DNA of 64,000 bases, taken from Hetaerina americana (lineage: Eukaryota; Arthropoda; Insecta; Odonata; Calopterygidae). A program made the position numbers and the translations under genes. Under the pieces are notes generated by a model. It was not told where the DNA came from, ran no database searches, and saw nothing but the letters and a program-made list of their open reading frames with translations. The DNA lies in the NCBI GenBank assembly GCA_022747635.1, contig JAKTNV010000017.1, forward strand, positions 310,001-374,000. Direction: 5' to 3'. This document shows positions 12,836-24,964 of the stretch, piece after piece (position 1 is the first letter of the stretch; every line of letters begins with the position of its first letter).

Positions 12836-13726
12836 GTGTGTCGTGCCCAGCAGCGGGGAGGCAAGGCTTCCACGGTCGTCATCCCACGAAACCCTTGCAA
12901 GGGAAAACCAGCAGCAGCAGAACAGAAGACGCAAGAGAAGAAGACCAAATTAGTTAGAATAGGAACGTGGAATTTTAGGACAATGATGAGGACAGGGAAA
13001 TTGGAGAATGTCAAGCGAGAGATGGAAAGGGGAAATATAGATATTTTAGGTCTATGCTGGAGTAATAATCACAGAATAATATACAGCGGCGGGGACGAGA
13101 GCCAACGAGGGGTTGCCATTGTATTAAATGAAGAGGTAGGAAGAAGCGTAGTCAACATAGAGCAGGTAACGGATAGAATACTACTAGTAGAGATAAAAGC
13201 AGAACCGACGAACTTGGTTATTATTCAGGTATACATGACACCGAGCAACCATAAGGAAGAAGAGGTCGATAGGATATACGATCAGTTAGAGAACATAATC
13301 TCGTGTGTTCCTGCAGGGAAACATTTGATAGTGATGGGGGATTGGAATGCGACGATAGGCGAAGGAAGAGATGGTGACGAGGTCGGGGGCTACGGTTTAG
13401 GCACGAGTAATGACCGTAGGGAGAAAGCAGTTGAGTTCTGCAGGAGACAGGAGTTAGTCATCACCAACGCTTGGTTTAGACACCACAAAAGACGCAGGTA
13501 TACATGGAAAATGCCAGGTGACTCAGAAAGGTATCAGCTAGATTATATCCTGGTTAGACACAGGTTTAGGAACAGTGTGATAAATTCGCACAGCTTCCCG
13601 GGAGCGGATGCGGACTCTGACCACAATTTAGTTATTATGAAATGTAGCGTCCGTTTCAAAAAGATAAGGCAGGGGCGGCGAGTCAGAAAATGGAATGTAG
13701 AAGCATTAAATGGTTTGAAAAGGTAG
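12836..13726 (+). pseudogene. LINE endonuclease domain (EEP fold) of the RTE-like element
   Basis: About 296 codons encoding an exonuclease-endonuclease-phosphatase domain that would nick target DNA for target-primed reverse transcription. Visible motifs: IGTWNFRTM near residue 42, GDWNATIG (catalytic Asp/Asn), YTWKMPGDSERYQLDYILV, and DSDHNLVI (the terminal Asp-His pair). The expected segment around the catalytic Glu (an E-x-R-W motif after ILGL) is replaced by ILGLCWSNNHRIIYSGGDE, which looks like an in-frame loss of roughly a dozen codons. The enzyme copied here should therefore be dead. The frame ends at an in-frame TAG, after which the same frame resumes in the linker toward the RT. Confidence 0.85.
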
Positions 13727-13753
13727 GAATACAAACAGGCGGTAGAGGAAATC

Positions 13754-15730
13754 ATGGAGAATGGTAAAGAGCTAAGTACTATCGAAGAAAAATGGGAAAG
13801 TATCAAGAAAGAGTTGTCTAAAGCCGCAAAAGACACTATAGGAACCGTTAACGCTAAAAGGACTAGGAAACCATGGATCACGGATGAGATGATTACAAAG
13901 ATGGATGAGCGGCGAAAATGGAAGAATATAAATACAGAATTAGGCAAAATGAAGTACAAAGAATTGAACAATAAATTGAGGCGGGCAACAAATAAAGCAA
14001 AACAAGCATGGTGGAAGACGCAGTGCGAGGATATGGAAAGTCTGCAGAGGAAGGGTGAAATCGGTGCGCTGAACAGCAAAGTTAAATCTATATCGGGAAG
14101 TAAGAAAGGAAGAGCTATGCTAACAGTTAGAGATAAGGTTGGGTAAGGTAATAGTTGACGCAGGAAAGATCCAAGAGAGATGGAAGTATTATATAGAAGA
14201 ACTGTATAGCAAAGAACTTAGACCAACAAATTTAGACATAGAAAAGGAACATGACGTAGAGGAAGATAGCTTAGGTCCAGGCATACTAGACAATGAGATA
14301 GAAAGGGCATTAAGGGAGATGAAACTAAATAAGGCCGTGGGGGTGGATAACATTCCCGCGGAACTTTCCAAATGCTTAGGAAAATGTGGGAGGAAGAGGC
14401 TATATGGGCTGATCCGTAGTATTTATGAGGAAGGAATCTGGCCGGAAGACTTTGTGAGATCAGTTTTAGTTCCTATTCCGAAAAAGGTAAAGGCTACATC
14501 ATGTGAGGACTACAGGACGATGAGTTTGATATCCCACGCAGCTAAAGTTGTTCTTAGGATCATAAACAAAAGGATAGAGAGGGCAAAGGATTACTTAGGG
14601 GATGATCAGTTTGGGTTTAGGAAGGGGAGAGGTACGCGTGATGCCATTGCAGTAATGAGATTATTAATCGAGAGGAATATGGAACACAACCAGGAGGTAT
14701 TTGCCTGTTTCGTAGATTTCGAAAAAGCGTTTGATAGAGTGAATTGGGAAAAACTAATGAGTACATACAACTAATGAGTGCAGAAAATAGGAATAGATTG
14801 GAAGGAAAGGAGGCTAATCCGCAGCCTGTACATGTCTCAGACTGCTCAGGTGCGGATGGGAGACGGGGAGTCAGGATGGGCAGTGTTAGGAAGGGGTGTA
14901 AGGCAGGGTTGCCCATTATCACCGTTGCTGTTCAACCTGTATGCAGAGGAAATGATCAAAGAGGCATGGGAAGAACTCGAGGTAGGAATGAAAGTGGGCG
15001 TGGAATTCGTAAAATCAGTTAGGTTTGTTGATGACCAAGCTTTGGTTTGTCAGTCAGCCAAGGGGCTGCAAGCATGGCTGAGTGAATTGGAAATTCAGTG
15101 CGACAGGTATGGGATGAGAATCAATATTAATAAAACAAAGGTTATGCGATTTTCTAGAAAGAAAAAGGCCAAGCTTAACATTAAAATAGGAGGGCAAAAA
15201 CTAGAGCAGGTAGAACAGTTTACGTATCTCGGTAGTGTTTTGGACCAACACGGTCGAAGTTGTAGGGACGTAAGGAGAAGAATTGCGCTAGGCAAAGAGG
15301 CTTTCACAAGGCGGAGGGAGTTGATGACGGGGACGTTGAGTAAGGATGTTGAGAAAAGACTCGTAGAAACTTTGATATGGAGCGTAGCTATGTACGGCGC
15401 GGAAACGTGGTCATTGAAGCAGGAAGATAGACGTAGACTGGAGGTTTTGAAATGTGGGTGGGGAGAAGAATGGAGAAGGTGAAATGGACAGAGAAGAAAA
15501 CAAACGAGGAAGTACTTGGTATGGTGGGCGAAGAGAGGGGTTTGTTGGGAGCAATCCTATGGAGGCAGGAAAAGTGGCTGAAGGTGGTATTGAACGGCAG
15601 CGGGATGTTGAAGACTGTGATTGAGGGGAGAATGCTGAGTAAACAAGGAAAGGGGAGGAACAGGATAGGGATGTTGGACGCGATGAAGGGAGGAAGAAAG
15701 TACTCAGAGCTGAAGAGGGACCTGCTGTAA
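13754..15730 (+). pseudogene. LINE reverse transcriptase and C-terminal region of the RTE-like element
   Basis: Broken reading frames 13754-14146, 14139-14774, 14778-15482 and 15452-15730 together cover linker, reverse transcriptase and C-terminal domain. RT signatures are KAVGVDNIPAE, LVPIPKK, DQFGFRKGRGTRDAI, FVDFEKAFDRVNWEKL (motif A), RQGCPLSPLLFNLYAEEMI (motif B region) and FVDDQALV (motif C, with FVDD where FADD or YADD is usual). FTYLGSVLDQHGR and RRIALGKEAFTRRREL follow, then the C-terminal NEEVLGMVGEERGLLGAI. Both catalytic Asp pairs survive, but the stops and shifts make this a relic. Long reverse-strand open frames inside it are by-products of base composition. Confidence 0.88.
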
Positions 15731-15821
15731 AGTAGGAGGTTGTATTTTGCTTGGGGCCACAAATTATTTAATCAGTAATTACGTCCATCCAAAAACCGAC
15801 CTTATCCGGTAGATTACCTAA

Positions 15822-15869
15822 TAAAATAAAATATATATTTATTTATATTTAAAAAATATATTTATATCC

Positions 15870-15900
<31 letters not shown>

Positions 15901-15953
15901 TTATAGATATATATTTATATATCTGTGCGTCGCCGAAGAGCGTTCCATTTCGA

Positions 15954-16020
<67 letters not shown>
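15822..16020. repeat. AT-rich tail and TA microsatellite
   Basis: TTTA-rich tail of the RTE element followed by (TA)n tracts, interrupted at 15920-15955 by a unique piece (gtgcgtcgccgaagagcgtt). Confidence 0.9.
15856..15869. repeat. Right target-site duplication of the RTE-like element
   Basis: Matches 12479-12492 exactly over 14 bases. It follows an A-rich tail ending ttaaaaa. A (TA)n tract resumes afterwards, as on the left side, so the element landed in a TA microsatellite. Confidence 0.6.
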
Positions 16021-16022
<2 letters not shown>

Positions 16023-19000
16023 GCAAATATGCATAAAGCACACTTATACAGTACAAACACTAATTTAAGATGATCACCATGATGATATCTTTAGCTGATC
16101 ATGAACGAAATTATAAAAAAAATCGGCTATCGTTTATTACTTCCCACATACTTCATACTTAACGAGCCAACGAGATTTCCAACACATAATAAATTGCATA
16201 GCCGTCACTTTTAACTTAATGAAACTTTATCAACTTTCACCTTTCAATGCATATACTGTTTAAGTATCTTCGTAACTTGGAAATGATACTATGGGAGGAA
16301 AAATCCTTGAAAGCGAATTACAGTAAAGCTTTGAAGACTCTCAAGGTCAGTATTTTGAATGTTGTAGCCATGGACATAAAGATAAGGAGAGAGCAGACTT
16401 CGGAAATATTTCACTCTCTAAAAAACAATTTCTCCCTTTTTGAACTTCGTATTCTCTCTTGAGTGGAAGAATGTCAGCATCCAATATTTTCAATAAATAT
16501 TATAAATGTTGCAATAGTTTTTATTTTACAAAAGCGAATGCCTTCGATAGAGTTTTATATTTTTAACTTATCCCAAAACTTCATAAATATTTGGGGTAGT
16601 TTTATCCAATTATCCTTTTCCATTCTCAGATTGAACGCCGAAAATCTTGGACTCTTTTTTCTAATCCCTTTTCAAGTAAATTCAATTGTGTAAGCCGACA
16701 TCCCTGGCCATCCGCCTGGCCATCTCACGAAATTAAAAAATCTGCGAATAAATCCCCGTTACTATGCCACTTGAATGTTAGATCGGAATTAAACAATTAG
16801 TCCATCCGGGAATGATGACTGCCAGTGGCCCTTACTCCTTTCTCACCTCCACAGTCTTTCACTTCTGCTCAGTGAAATAATGGGCTCTTGATTTTGCGCG
16901 CCGGCATCGCTCCACCAAGCATTTCGGTCGCTTAAGAGCCCATTCACGCAAGGAAGCTCTCGAGTCTCTTCCCGCGACAACGAATAGTGTCCGACTCTGA
17001 TGAACATTTTCATTTCAATGATTCGACCAATTCTATTTGCCAACTGTTTACGAATTCATGCATACGCCATGCGAGACACCATCGGTCGCCCAAATAAACT
17101 TAATCATATTTTTTCCAAAGCCGAGAAACAAGTGAAGTAATAATGCGGAAAAAATAATCCATTGCAAGAATGCTATTACATATGACGATTAAAGAAAATA
17201 TACTCAAAACGTTTATGTACTCAATAATGGTAGCAAATTATTTGAAAGCTAAAAACATTCATGAATAAAATAATTCATAAACATTAGACGAAAAGTTATA
17301 TCTTATTGATTCCGATATTTTTCAACTATCTTACTAATGGCGGAAGGGCTTCCCCAACCCCTTCTCTTACTTCACGTACCGAGGGTACTCTAAGAGTCGC
17401 GGCGGAGAAGTTGTTAGAGCTACACCAGTCACTGCTATTATTACTCGCCACATCTTAATTAGCTACCGCGTGGGAATGATTAGAAAGCAGCAAACCGTTC
17501 GTTACACAAGACGCTATAACGTGAATCTACTGATATGGTGATGTTGATGGGGAGGTAATGTCATCGTCAGGATTTCATTCACATTTCTTTTCTTTCGCTC
17601 CTACATTCCTTTTCCGCTCTCTTTATCCGGCCTGATCAAATCGGCGGGAGTTCTCGTTGCGATCATCTCGCACGAATTGATGCATTATTCAGCCTCATCT
17701 TGTCATACTATCAATGGTAGGTTTTGGAAGTTTACGAGCAACTATTACACGTCCACTAATCATCGTGTGGACTTCCTCCAGCCTAAACTATTGCTTGGTC
17801 AACATTATTTTCCTCTTTTTTTCCTTATTTTTCTTCTTCGAATTTCGCCCACTAAGTCCTCTTTTATCCACCAACTATGAAACAGCCTTTTTTCATCAGC
17901 TCCACCCTACTTATATTGTCCATCAATTTGACTGAAATAGAAATATAAATACAAATCTGTCTATTCCGTAAGTAGCGTAAATCACGACTAATTAATTTTT
18001 AAATAACCATCGATTGTGATAAAGATAACGCATTACATTCAAATAGATTTTATAAAACGATTATAAACACAAAAAAGGGAAATCAGCTGCCAACCTATGG
18101 CCTGGTAAGCTAAAAATCTGATATTTTTACAGAAAGCTGCGAACTAAGATAGAATATCAATTAATAGACCATTACTTCCGATGCTTGATCGTAGTACAAC
18201 ATGTATAATGCTCTTAAAGGCCAAACAGCTGAATCGCGCTTGAAAAATATCACTACCAAAAATCCTATAAATCAGTAGCTACTACCCAGTATTGGACGGA
18301 TTTCTTTTCCGTAAGTTTATCGTGAATTTGTACGAAGGAAATTCCCTTTCCTTTACGGTCGTTTCCAAACATCTTTTAAAATCCTGTCGTTTCCAGAGAA
18401 GCCTTTCAACTGCCTCTTCTTATGCAGGTGTGTCCTGTATGTCTAGAAAGATAAAGAACTCCCGCGGGAAAATCTTAACCAAAAAGAGCGAAAACATGAC
18501 GAGTGAATCCGAAAAATCCAAAGTTGCCGCCCTATTCGGGAGATCACATAGTTGGAAGGCATCCAAATTCATCATCACAACTCAAGACGTGCGCATTTTC
18601 CTCCGAATTTCTGCCTGAATACATATTCCTTCCTCATGTCATGTAATTACATTGCTTAACAGCCTCTACAACTGCAATAGTTGTGATAATGTTGCATAAA
18701 AGTGACAGATAACGTCTATAAATACAAGAGTATCAATCCGAAAGTCACATTTGGAAGTTTCTCTTAACGTTGCCACCCGTCCACATAAGGTTCGATGATC
18801 AGGAACATTTTTATATACTTAATCAGCGTCTGGACAAAAGACTTTCAGAAATGAGAGTAACTCAAGTAACACAGCTCCGTTTGGTGGTTTAAATATTTCT
18901 TCTGCTTACCCATTGAGTTTCTTCACCTATTAGCTAAATGAACCATCCTTCTGATTTATTCCTCACATCCAAATTTTCAGTTCAGCAATTAACTCTCCTT

Positions 19001-19741
19001 TAACCCAGCCACTTCACCGCCTACCTAAAATCAATATCTAAAGTTCAATTGGCTTACCGAGTAACTAAATGTTGACATTATAAAATCGGCACTAAAGAAT
19101 TCAATACTTCAGAATAGAGCATTTACGTGAAAAATGTTTTCAAAAAAATATTTAGGCATTCAAAAAGAAGCAAACCCACTGAGTTGAAAGGGCGATAAGT
19201 TTGCATATTACCAGGAAGGCTACGGTACCCAAATCATATCAAGAATAGAAGTTTAATTATTATTTGATGGAACTTTCTGGCTTAAACTAATGATCGAATA
19301 TGGCGACAGACCTAGTAAAACCTTAAAAGGACTTAAGTAATACCGCTACTCCTAACGGTTAATATAGAGAAAAACCTGATTACAAACAGACACACCCGTG
19401 AGATGAACCGTAATATAGTACTAGAATATCTTAACTATTCGCAAGCTATTGATTATTCCGACCTCACGACAGCGATTATTCAAGTAAATTTACCTTAAAA
19501 ACCCAATCGCTTAGGTCAGGAACCAACTGTCGAAAATCATCCTAGATACACCCCCGCTAAAATAGTAAAATACAAAGTAATTTTGCCATGCACGAGGCTA
19601 TTCAAAATCTCTGGCCTAACCGAAAGTCGTTTTTCCTCCAATTTATGATTGTTCGCAGCTATGTTCAAAGCTTCCGCGGGCGTTAGATGGGAAAGCCTTC
19701 CTCTAGATACTTCCGGGGGTTAGCTGCAAAACAAGAGCCTT
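16021..19741. other. Non-coding, nothing recognised
   Basis: Several frames of 60-108 aa (longest 18292-18618 plus) lack domains and resemble nothing I know. A tgggctctt/aagagccca inverted pair lies at 16886-16945. Confidence 0.4.
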
Positions 19742-20150
19742 CATTGGTCGCTAAAAAATATGATAGGCTTATATTGGAAGCTTTTGAGACAATATTGGGG
19801 AGAAGAATGGAATAGGCTAATTGCAAGGAAAGGAAAATACACGAAGGAGTACCAGGCATGATCAGGGAGGAGAGAGGGTTCCTGGAAGAAATCCAAAGAA
19901 GGCAGGAAAGGTGGATGCCGAGCGTTTTCATTGGCAAAGGGGATGTCGAAGATTTTCATAGAGGGATGAACGGTAGAAAAGCGAGGTAGAGGGAAGAAAA
20001 TGATGGGCATGTTGAACGGAAGTAAGGGAGATAGAATGTACGCGGAACTGGACCGTTCAATGTACGATGGGGTGTCAAGTTGTCAGAAATGTAGCGATGT
20101 TTTGGTGTCCATTCAAAAACCCCTTACACGATTGACTCATTAATAAAAAA
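19742..20150 (+). mobile_element. 3' fragment of the RTE-like LINE
   Basis: Plus-strand match to the last 350 bp of the 12493 element: EEWNRL-like start, then the region corresponding to EEVLGMVGEERGLLGAILWR, followed by the part corresponding to GKGRNRIGMLDAMKGG and the terminal gtccattcaaaaaccc motif near 20108-20125 with a taataaaa tail. The frame is broken. 5' truncation is typical of incomplete target-primed reverse transcription. Confidence 0.75.
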
Positions 20151-21891
20151 GTGCTTGTATTACGTAATGGAAAATCATCCAAAAAGGCTGAATATACTCA
20201 GAATGTGTATATGTAGGGACTTCCTAAGAACCACCACTATATGAAGCGGTGTTCCTCAACTAATTTAAAATGGAACACTATATGAAGAACCAGTGTTCGG
20301 CAGGAACGGAAATATGTGACTATGAATTATGCTCAAATTAGGGCTAAATATTTGAGAAGATTGCGGCAGAGCTGCTAAAAAGCAATCCTCGTATTGATAA
20401 CTAGTAATGAATAGTACTAAAATTAAGTGTCATTGGGAGAGAGGTTAAATCTAGCTGAATATCAATACTGATAACATTAACGCATATTAAAATATGAAAA
20501 AGGTTACTCCATAAAGATTTAGTACAGTTGTCCTGGCACTCTTGCAAAGAAGGGCCCGCTCCGCAGTCTGGAAACACTTTTCTACATGATTAATCAATCA
20601 AGCGAAATGAGTCTTTTTCCACATAAAGTTAGCAAAGAATAGTTCACCGAAACTCCGACTAAGTATAAGTGTCACTTTTGGTACGCGGCAGTATATATTT
20701 CAATTCGCGATAAGGAACATAGCTGAGAGTGCCAGAGAAAGTTTTTGACAGCGAATTAGCTAAGGCAAAACTAGAGATTTATACGATTGGCAAAATGAGA
20801 AGATGTGAAAACGTATTTCATTAGTTTATGCCTCGTAAAAAAGTTCATTTGAAACATTGAATTGAAATTTGTGCTTGTCGCTTCATGGAGGTGATAAAAT
20901 TAAAAATACCGTCGATTAAATTCATGAATACTGTTCAATGTAATGGCACTGTTTTCAGATAACGACAAATGTCGTCCAAATTTTCCGCACTGTCAACGTT
21001 CTAGGACAAATATTTCAAAACTAACACGATAAATTCACCAACTACCTGAGAAGAACAGCTTAGTTTTGCCCCTAGAGCCAGAGGCCAAGTTTAATGCGAC
21101 ACGTCCCAGTTATATTTGAGAACTCGATAAATTATACGTCATTCAGGCAATGTAATAGTAATTTCATAAACTATCGCACCAAGATACATAGGCAGGCGTG
21201 CAAAGATCAAATTATACTGATTATCTATGGCTTTCTCTGGAGATTATAGTTATATTCATATAGATATTCCGTTTTCGACCTTCGGTTGCATTATGGAGTA
21301 ATCATTAAAATGAACCACCAGAGTAATGAATGATAAATGCGCAAGAGGCCTCGTAATAGCTTATAGGAAATCTTACTAAAAGCGGATGGAAACCGCCAAA
21401 CCTAATGCGACCAAAGGCCGAAGGTAATGCCTATGTATCTAAACAAATGTGAAGGCCGACACAGAATAAAATCATGAAGTGAATAATATTTACTCTAAAT
21501 ATTTTCACAGTCACCATAGACAGTCCAGGATAACTTCCAAATTTCAAACTTTCAGCAAAAACTGATCGATTGCTCAGCTCATCGCGATAATTGATGAAAT
21601 ATAATTGATTCACTGATTCATTTAGGTTTCTTTGAGGATCAATTAAATTATGCCTTTCCATGAATTGACTCACACCAATATCGAAGTAACACAACAGAAA
21701 AGTTTGACTGAGGAGATACGGAGCATTTTAATTTATTTCGATACAATACAAATGGCCAAGGTTTCCCAAGGCTGATTGAACAGAGTCCCTTAAGTAATTT
21801 AGGATATTAATATTTTTTTATAAAATAACCTAGATTTTTTAACGAAATAAACGCATTACCTTACATATCAATGTAATATTTAATACCCTCA
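20151..21891. other. Non-coding, nothing recognised
   Basis: AT-rich; no coding potential or repeats identified apart from the adjacent hairpin. Confidence 0.4.
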
Positions 21892-21930
21892 ATCCCGGTT
21901 TGGCATTGCCTTACAATGCCGAACCGGGAT
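21892..21930. repeat. 17-bp hairpin
   Basis: Arms atcccggtttggcattg and caatgccgaaccgggat (one mismatch) with a 5-nt loop. GC-rich against an AT-rich surround. No promoter or gene context. Confidence 0.7.
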
Positions 21931-23985
21931 ATCAAAGAGAGCCACGTCGCATCTCGCATATCAGTTTTAAATTATTTTTAAGGTGTTTAACATATTCACC
22001 ATAAAAATATGCAATATTCTATTCAACTACAATAATATTAAAACATGCGAAATTACCCTCAGGAATGAATACAAAGATAAAAACATTTCTGACCTAAAAC
22101 GTCAAAATTAATGAAAACTTCATCGAACATCCTAAATAAATCAAGATTTTAATCTTATGCAAGAAATTGAAGATTAAATTTTATGACTCGAGTTTACCCG
22201 AATTTACAATCGGACGATAATTTACATCGTCAAATGTACCATATATTTTCATTTTCATGTGATGACATGAAAGGTGGAATTCATTTCACGTGGAATATAA
22301 ATTTGAAAATAAAATGCTCGTTATTCTTCTCCTTTTACCCATCTGGTGAGAAAAAGAATATCCCAGAAAAATTCCACTGTAATTGCAATAAAAAAATTTA
22401 ATATTTTCACAAAGCGACGCGGAAAACTGAAATCGCGAGCATTCGCAATCTATTCGCCAAATCCAGACCAATTTTTCCATCGCGCTTATAGCCTTTTCTT
22501 TGAGCATTAGCATAATTTTCATTTCAGATATATGCAAAATTTAAATAGAATTTACTCTGAAATTGAAATTACGATCACTTATTGGAATATGGCTATGTTT
22601 CGCTCTGTTAGAAACTCGCGGTCGTAGAAAATTGATAAATGTAAGAAAATAATAAAAGCTGCCCCAAAATTGGCATCAACTCTACTTAGTTATTCTGAAA
22701 TATATATTTAAATTTGACCATGGGAAACGAAATCTCTCTCCCTCTCGCGAGGAGCCAGTGGGCAGAAAATGAAGATGTAACAAACTATTAGGACGCTGAA
22801 AGTTCCCTGGATGATCGTAGCTCCAGAGCTCTGGTGATGTTACTTAAAGCTCGTATAACAAAATACTTGCAGAGGCAAGCATTCTCTTCCACATTAAATA
22901 ATACTGAATAAAACGCATGACTATGCTCAGTCCCTACCTGCCCGTATTTTCCGAGCCTACAACATTAACCGCAAAAACCCGTTTATGGGTTAGAGGGCGA
23001 CCACATGAGAATTGCAATGCTTTTGCTCCCATTGCCTAGGAAAAAATATAAGAGTAACTAACTCCACAGTGCTCGCAGGTGGCCATCGCGACCGAGTGTA
23101 TAATTTGTGGGCCTCCCAGGTGACAGGAGGTCCTTTTGCTTTGCTTTGCGTCAACTAAACTTTTCCATATTTTACTTCAACGATTGTTAGCTTTAGTGAA
23201 GTAAAAAAAGTGCACACTTTAGCATTCCTTCCTTGTGTGCTCATGAAGCGACAAAAGGGTACAAACGTGTCCCCGAGCGAAAGTCTGGACGACGGGACCT
23301 GTCCCGTCTTTTTACAAGCTGAGGGAAACCACATTCATATATAACCTCGTGAATCTACCTGTCTGATGGTCTTTGTAACCGACGTCAGCGTTTTCTGTGT
23401 GTTTCAACGGGTAATGAAGGGCTTGGAGGCAAAACTAAATCTGTCAATCTCCGGCAGGACGGACGGTTGAAAGCTGACATCACATCGTTCAAGAGTATTA
23501 GGGTTTTGTATTCCAAGCTCGATGAGAGAAGAAATTATAGACAATTTAAATTTAGCCCACCAAGGTCGTGTCTCTGAGAAGAGTGACTTATTCATTACAC
23601 TGGACGGGTGTAGATATACCTACCTATATGAAAATTAAATTCATACTTAAATGAAATCAAAATGAGTTTTAATTCGATGTGAATTCTAATTCAATATGAA
23701 TTTTAATTCTGCATGAAATATTTTAATATTTAATTTGGAAATTAACAAGACCCGAAATACCTAAGAATATTATTCAAGACAATGTGAATTCGAATTTAAT
23801 GACTTCATCCCTAAGCCAAATTGCTTAGTTTTTATGTTGATTTTAAATTAATGTAAGAAAATTAGAAACAATGAAATCCAAAATAAATCATTGCGATCGA
23901 TTTTAAAACTGGTCGATATGATGCCATTTTTGTTACATCGGAAGATCGCTTTCGAATGATAACGTTGAAAAATATTGTCCACTGT
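21931..23985. other. Non-coding, nothing recognised
   Basis: Short frames of up to 83 aa, all with AT-rich filler composition. No repeat family matched. Confidence 0.4.
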
Positions 23986-24026
23986 ATCGTGCATAAAAGC
24001 TGAATCTTTCAGCTTTTATGCACGAT
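23986..24026. repeat. 19-bp perfect hairpin
   Basis: Arms 23986-24004 and 24008-24026 (atcgtgcataaaagctgaa and its complement) pair without mismatch around the 3-nt loop tct. Confidence 0.8.
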
Positions 24027-24204
24027 TCAGGTTAAGACGAGGTACTAATTCATGTAAAAATATATGTTATATTGATATAACGATATTTAAACTAAAGATA
24101 CAAATCTCTAATCAAATTATACAGTTATGGACTGGACGGTTGGTTTGATGAATAAGGATAGATCTTACTTAGTACTTATTTATTAAATATGTGAACCACG
24201 AATC

Positions 24205-24415
24205 GGGGTTGGAAGTCAAATCCTTTCCCAGTGCCACCTACGGTTTCCCAGGGAGATCTAGTATCCAAAAACCTTTCCATCCAAAAACCTTTCCATCCAA
24301 ATACGTTCTAGCTTCAAACTAAGTGAAGCAGGGGCATCACCCAGATTTTAAGAGTTGGCCTTCCGATTAGCAGCCGAACCTCCACTCGTCGCGTTGCCAT
24401 GCCACCAAAATTCAC
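24205..24415 (-). mobile_element. Older copy of the tRNA-derived SINE
   Basis: Shares the core tttcccagtgccacctacgg plus tttcccaggg (24221-24252) with the copy at 28420, and its head region on the minus strand (ggcatggcaacgcgacgagt near 24400) resembles a decayed tRNA. It contains a 16-bp tandem duplication (24267-24298). Confidence 0.5.
24267..24298. repeat. 16-bp tandem duplication
   Basis: aaaaacctttccatcc twice in a row, inside the SINE copy at 24205. Confidence 0.9.
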
Positions 24416-24787
24416 TGCACAGTATTTTACAAAATATTATGCGAAATAAATTAAGCGCGGGCTTGAATAAGAAAAAGATATGGAAGATACCAAATTCCTA
24501 CTGCAAGCAGTGCGTCAACATTTAATTTAAAAGGCATTCAGATAATCATTTAAGGTCATTTCTATCACTAAACAAGTACATTCTGATCTTATATTTGCCC
24601 TTGACTCCATGACCTTCATACTAGTGCGACATATTCTTTCTTTCTGCATGACACGGCTTTTCTTAAATTATATTTTTGTGTCTTAGAAAACGATTAGTTT
24701 AGGGAATTTTCCCTGTACTCACTTTTGAAGTCATATAAACTAATCTTGAAGAAAAAAATGTAAGCACGCTATAGGAAAAAAATACTA

Positions 24788-24964
24788 ATGAGGGTAAAAA
24801 TAACAGAAACTTTAAACTTCCACACCCTTTTAATGTCCTACGACCATGGTTTCGATGCTGCGCATCATCATCAGGTGGTAATGATGATGCACAGCATCGA
24901 AACCATGGTCGTAGGACATTAAAAGGGTGTGGAAGTTTAAAGTTTCTGTTATTTTTACCCTCAT
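24788..24964. repeat. Near-perfect palindrome, 84-bp arms
   Basis: Arms 24788-24871 and 24881-24964 are reverse complements at 83 of 84 positions (the mismatch pairs 24861 with 24891), with the 9-nt spacer caggtggta. The inner part of the left arm, read on the minus strand, carries a CTGATGA...GCATCGAAAC hammerhead-like core. No gene is encoded; open frames crossing it are incidental. It could be a tail-to-tail insertion of an element end or a foldback element. Confidence 0.9.
24845..24876 (-). ncRNA. Hammerhead-like motif within the palindrome (uncertain)
   Basis: On the minus strand: CTGATGA, one unpaired T, a five-pair stem GATGC/GCATC with loop GCA, then GAAAC. Apart from the extra base this is the central fold of a hammerhead ribozyme, a motif known from Penelope-like retroelements. 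Stems I and III were not resolved. Confidence 0.35.

Larger units (their letters stand above)
12493..15855 (+). mobile_element. RTE-like non-LTR retrotransposon, nearly full length, inactive
   Basis: A 3.36-kb element flanked by the 14-bp direct repeat atatatttatatcc at 12479-12492 and 15856-15869, a probable target-site duplication. It holds an apurinic-type endonuclease followed by a reverse transcriptase, the layout and length of the RTE clade (BovB/CFDP2-type proteins). Its 3' end is rich in AATAAA-like and TTTA repeats, as usual for RTE tails. The frame is broken by a stop at 13724-13726, a frameshift near 14130-14150, TAA TGA at 14772-14777 inside a small local duplication, and a frameshift near 15450-15480. 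Pieces of the same family occur at about 1862, 10205, 19745, 26525, 34812, 37245, 39648, 41770 and 47100. Clade assignment is by protein pattern and could be a neighbouring clade. Confidence 0.88.

Noticed and set aside
13543..14079. 178-codon minus-strand frame
   Set aside because: Antisense shadow of the LINE endonuclease/linker coding region, with Phe/Ser/Leu-rich filler composition.
18292..18618. 108-codon plus-strand frame
   Set aside because: No domain, no splice context and no recognisable protein; length is within chance for 64 kb.
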